In this document: positions 21,101 to 23,595 of the stretch, piece by piece
Position numbering within the stretch: position 1 is the first letter of the stretch
How the letters are laid out: the number at the start of each line of letters is the position of its first letter
DNA from: an uncultured Lachnospiraceae bacterium
GTDB lineage: Bacteria; Bacillota; Clostridia; Lachnospirales; Lachnospiraceae
DNA length: 23,595 nucleotides
Reading direction: 5' to 3'
NCBI GenBank assembly: GCA_937915975.1
Contig: CALGGL010000064.1
Coordinates: 1 to 23,595 of the forward strand
Program-made: the position numbers and the translations under genes
Notes under the pieces: generated by a model
Databases searched by the model: none
Told to the model about the DNA's origin: nothing
The model's input: only the letters and a program-made list of their open reading frames with translations

Positions 21101-22495
21101 ATGAGTAACAGAACGAAATTTAAGCTTCAGAATTTACAGGTTTATTTAAAAAAGAATATTTTTAACGGAAGATATCTTGTAAGAAATATTCTGGCTGTAA
21201 CAGTATTAATTTCAGTTATATCCGTAATTTACGGAGTAGGAAGCTTAGCAAATAATAAAAAAGAAAATGAGACGGATTCGAATACAGAGGCTGCTTATGT
21301 TGCTAAGGAGGAAGCTCCTGTAATTGATTTAAATGATACAAGCAGACTTAATGCAGAATCAATCAGTATTCTTATGGCAGATATGGATGCGGGAAGTGAC
21401 ATCGATGTTGAGGCAAAGGATACTGAGATGCTTACCGAGGCTTATAAGGAATTTGAAAATAAATGTGTTTCCATAAGTGATAATGTTAATGTAAGAGCAG
21501 ACGCCGACACGGATTCACAGATAGTCGGAAAGATGAATAACGGTGCGGTTGCAGTTATTAATTCTACTGAAGGCGAGTGGCTCAATATCACATCCGGAGA
21601 TGTTACCGGATATGTAAATTCAGAGTTTGTTAAAACCGGAAATGATGCATTTGATTATGCAAAGGATTTCTATAGTATAACAGCAGTTGTTACTGAGGAT
21701 GGAGTAAATGTCCGTAAGGAAGCAACAACATCTTCCGATGTAATTGCTGCAGCTTATACAGGTATTGCATATGAGGTTGATAAGGAAGCAACAGACGCTG
21801 TTACAGATTGGGTATGTATATCAATTGACAGCACAAATAAGGGATATGTAAGTGCCCGGTTTATGGAAGTAACCGAGGGTTATCCTGAGGCGGTTGCATA
21901 TGATATTGCTTCAACTTCAGAGGAAAACAAAGAAGAAAATTCTTCTAATAAGAAGGAAGATAAATCTAAGCAGAATACACAAAAGGAAGAAAAGCAGGAA
22001 ACAACAGAAGCAACCACTCAGACAACTACAGAGTCTGTACCTGAAGCAACCACTCAGACAACTACAGAGTCTGTACCTGAAGCAACCACTGAGGCTCAGG
22101 TAACAGATAATCAGACAACAGTTGAAGTAACAGCAAGAGGAAGTGTTGCTCTCAGCGAGGCTGATATAAATCTTATGGCGGCAGTTATGACGCTTGAGTG
22201 CGGTAATGAATCATATGAAGGACAGCTTGCGGTTGCAAATGTAATTCTTAACAGATTACAGTCCGGAAGATGGGGAAGCACAATGAGTGATGTTGTATAT
22301 GCGCCAAATCAGTTTACCGTTGTTAATCTTGCAAGCTTCAATACATATATTTCACCAAGCTGTTTACAGGCAGCAAGGGAAGCATGTGCAGGAACCAATA
22401 ATATAGGCGGATATATGTCATTCAGACCTGTATCAAATGTAAATACTTCTAATCTTGGAAGTTATACAATAATCGGAAACCATTGCTTTTTTTAA
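21101..22495 (+). CDS. Membrane-anchored cell-wall hydrolase, two SH3b plus Hydrolase_2
   Basis: A 464-aa protein. A basic N-terminus is followed by one signal-anchor helix (residues 27-50, RNILAVTVLISVISVIYG region), so the rest is outside the cell. Two SH3b domains (about 118-178 and 190-256) contain NVNVRADADTDSQIVG and GVNVRKEATTSSDVIA. A Lys/Glu then Thr/Gln-rich linker (265-340) with an exact 12-residue repeat spans the wall. The C-terminal domain (about 350-464) is SleB-like Hydrolase_2, with LECGNESYEGQLAVANVILN carrying the putative catalytic Glu366, then APNQFTVV and the CLQAAREA helix. The family cuts glycan strands. TGGAGAA precedes the ATG. WalR-type boxes suggest growth or wall-stress control. 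Confidence 0.93.
   Translation: MSNRTKFKLQNLQVYLKKNIFNGRYLVRNILAVTVLISVISVIYGVGSLANNKKENETDSNTEAAYVAKEEAPVIDLNDTSRLNAESISILMADMDAGSDIDVEAKDTEMLTEAYKEFENKCVSISDNVNVRADADTDSQIVGKMNNGAVAVINSTEGEWLNITSGDVTGYVNSEFVKTGNDAFDYAKDFYSITAVVTEDGVNVRKEATTSSDVIAAAYTGIAYEVDKEATDAVTDWVCISIDSTNKGYVSARFMEVTEGYPEAVAYDIASTSEENKEENSSNKKEDKSKQNTQKEEKQETTEATTQTTTESVPEATTQTTTESVPEATTEAQVTDNQTTVEVTARGSVALSEADINLMAAVMTLECGNESYEGQLAVANVILNRLQSGRWGSTMSDVVYAPNQFTVVNLASFNTYISPSCLQAAREACAGTNNIGGYMSFRPVSNVNTSNLGSYTIIGNHCFF
22007..22090 (+). repeat. 36-bp coding repeat in the linker
   Basis: Two identical 36-base units (22007-22042 and 22043-22078), plus 12 bases of a third, encode EATTQTTTESVP twice from residue 303. The copies show no nucleotide differences, which marks a recent duplication likely to vary in number between strains. 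Confidence 0.92.
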
Positions 22496-22519
22496 AAAGC
22501 CCTAAGATATAAAATGAGG

Positions 22520-22557
22520 ACAGGAAAGGATAGTAGCATCCTTTCCTGTTTTTATTT
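22520..22557 (+). terminator. Terminator of the wall hydrolase gene
   Basis: ACAGGAAAGGAT (22520-22531) and ATCCTTTCCTGT (22538-22549) form a perfect 12-bp stem with a 6-base loop. TTTTTATTTT follows. It lies 25 bases after the stop codon. Confidence 0.93.
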
Positions 22558-22674
22558 TCCAAATCTCCACAACAAAAAATATTCGTTTTACAACAGATAT
22601 ATATTATTTTTATTATTGATGACGATATCATAATAAGAATAATATTTTTATTATCCGGGAGGAACAAAGGCGAG

Positions 22675-23388
22675 ATGAGAATTGCAATATGTGATGATGA
22701 AAAGGCTGTTAGAGAATACATAAAAGATAAAATAAATATTTTTGATAATAGTATTGATGTTGTATGCTTTGAAAACGGAGAGGACATAATTGCATATAAT
22801 CAGACAATAGATATTTTGTTTCTCGGCATCCAGATGCCGGGTATGAACGGAATGGATATTGCACGTAAACTGCGAAAAGAAAATGAAGAACTCATTTTAA
22901 TCTTTGTAACTGCTCTTGAAGAATATGTTTTTAAAGCGTTTGATGTGGGGGCATTTAATTATTTGTTAAAACCGCTTGATAAGGTTAAGCTGCTTGAGGT
23001 TTTAAATAAAGCAGTTAAGCATGCAGATGAGACAGGTAAGAAACAGTCAACCGGCTCCAAAAAGGAAAGAACCATGCTTATACGTGCAAACGGAATGCAT
23101 ACCAATATAGTCATTGATGACATAGTTTATGCAGAGGTGTTTAACAGAAAAATAACGCTTCATATGATGAACGATGAGCTTGAATATTACGGAAAAATGT
23201 CTGATCTTTCCGATGTGGCGGGCAAAGATTTTTTCAGAACACACAGGGCTTATCTTATAAATATGAACTATGTTAAGTCTTATGATTCCACTGTTGTATA
23301 TGTAAATGATACAGCTATCCCGATTGCGAAAGCTAAGTATGGAGATTTTGTAAAGGCTTTTCTTAAATTCAATGTAAGAAGGGAGTAA
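22675..23388 (+). CDS. LytTR response regulator lacking the phospho-acceptor Asp
   Basis: A 237-aa protein. The receiver domain (1-118) has the acidic pair in CDDE (D7, D8), T79 in FVTALEE and K99 in LLKPLD, but the phospho-acceptor position in DILFL-G51-IQMPGMNG is Gly instead of Asp. The LytTR DNA-binding domain (about 130-237) has the usual MLIRANG, IVYAEVFNRKITLH, FFRTHRAYLINMNYV and IPIAKAKY blocks. AgrA/VirR-type regulators control exported or wall-related genes. No histidine kinase is adjacent. GGGAGG and AAGGCGAG precede the ATG. The protein probably works without phosphorylation or through another signal. Confidence 0.93.
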   Translation: MRIAICDDEKAVREYIKDKINIFDNSIDVVCFENGEDIIAYNQTIDILFLGIQMPGMNGMDIARKLRKENEELILIFVTALEEYVFKAFDVGAFNYLLKPLDKVKLLEVLNKAVKHADETGKKQSTGSKKERTMLIRANGMHTNIVIDDIVYAEVFNRKITLHMMNDELEYYGKMSDLSDVAGKDFFRTHRAYLINMNYVKSYDSTVVYVNDTAIPIAKAKYGDFVKAFLKFNVRRE

Positions 23389-23418
23389 AATAAAAGACGG
23401 ATTATTCCGCCTTTTATT
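23389..23418. terminator. Bidirectional terminator between convergent genes
   Basis: AATAAAAGACGG (23389-23400) pairs with CCGCCTTTTATT (23407-23418), with one A-C mismatch and a 6-base loop. T-rich on the + side and, because the stem has an A-run at its start, also U-rich when read from the - strand. Confidence 0.8.
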
Positions 23419-23440
23419 TTTGTTATCATCCTTATTGTTT

Positions 23441-23595
23441 TTATTCAAGTCCTGCCTTAAAAAGTCTTTTATCATCATACATGGCATTATCCGCCCGCTC
23501 AAATACCGTAGCAGCATCATTGTCAATATCACAGGAATAAACGCCCATACCGCAGGCAAGAGTCACAAGGCCTTTCTTTTGGTTGTTTATACTTA
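23441..23595 (-). CDS. GGDEF-domain protein, C-terminal fragment
   Basis: The last 51 codons of a gene running in from the right. The readable protein is SINNQKKGLVTLACGMGVYS, then a block ending ATVFERADNAMYDDKRLFKA and a GLE tail. Domains that synthesise cyclic di-GMP typically end with S.GIA.......A...L..AD.AMY..K, and this fits well. The GGDEF active-site motif itself lies outside the window, so enzyme activity cannot be judged. Convergent with the LytTR regulator. Confidence 0.85.
   Translation of the reverse strand, partial: SINNQKKGLVTLACGMGVYSCDIDNDAATVFERADNAMYDDKRLFKAGLE

Noticed and set aside
23047..23559. Minus-strand 170-aa frame across the LytTR gene and right edge
   Set aside because: The GGDEF tail reads in a different frame, and this one spans a terminator and a well-identified gene on the other strand.

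Overview
The window is an AT-rich contig end. Its proteins read as a Gram-positive clostridium, most likely Lachnospiraceae. This rests on the clostridial ThiH/ThiE style, a PF06541 membrane protein, YtrA-type GntR with an ABC pair, SH3b-armed wall enzymes and a LytTR regulator; it is an inference from protein style, not a database match. The first 41 bases are not genomic: they match an Illumina TruSeq index primer. Almost all genes are on the + strand; only a small HTH regulator and a GGDEF fragment at the right edge are on the - strand.

Layout: (1) 43-2052 is the tail of a thiamine operon (thiG C-terminus, thiH, thiE). (2) 2220-4115 is a small accessory patch with an AAA/DUF4143 ATPase behind a palindrome, a 71-aa membrane peptide and a convergent XRE-like regulator. 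(3) 4305-5132 encodes a PF06541 membrane protein with a cytoplasmic coiled coil. (4) 5255-10273 is a tightly overlapping six-gene MoxR/DUF58/VWA/VWA/TPR (Bat-like) operon, read from a near-consensus promoter followed by a decamer TA repeat and closed by a REP/MITE-like palindromic element that carries a terminator. (5) 10565-12550 is a YtrA-type regulator, ABC ATPase and permease, with a promoter full of palindromes. (6) 12551-13180 is a long gene-free stretch holding a terminator and five 53-bp hairpin repeats. (7) 13181-15772 is clpB. (8) 15858-16049 is a second large palindromic element, just upstream of a second AAA-VWA pair (16072-18850). (9) 18973-22495 holds an amidase-like lipoprotein, a DegV protein and a TM-anchored SH3b/Hydrolase_2 wall enzyme whose promoter is bracketed by two perfect WalR-type boxes. 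(10) 22675-23388 is a LytTR response regulator, convergent with a GGDEF protein cut by the window end.

Three themes stand out. First, two separate MoxR-type AAA plus VWA modules lie in one window; one is in a membrane-protein operon and the other is a two-gene soluble pair. Second, three proteins have lost residues normally needed for activity: the lipoprotein amidase has lost zinc-ligand and catalytic positions, the LytTR regulator has Gly at its phospho-acceptor position, and the VWA protein at 16072 has HIILH where its relatives can carry HExxH. Third, the intergenic DNA is rich in palindromes and short duplications, including repeats of the last codons of two genes (clpB and the AAA gene) directly after their stop codons. 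The clpB copy differs from the real tail mostly at synonymous positions.

No rRNA, tRNA, CRISPR array, insertion sequence or transposase gene was recognised.
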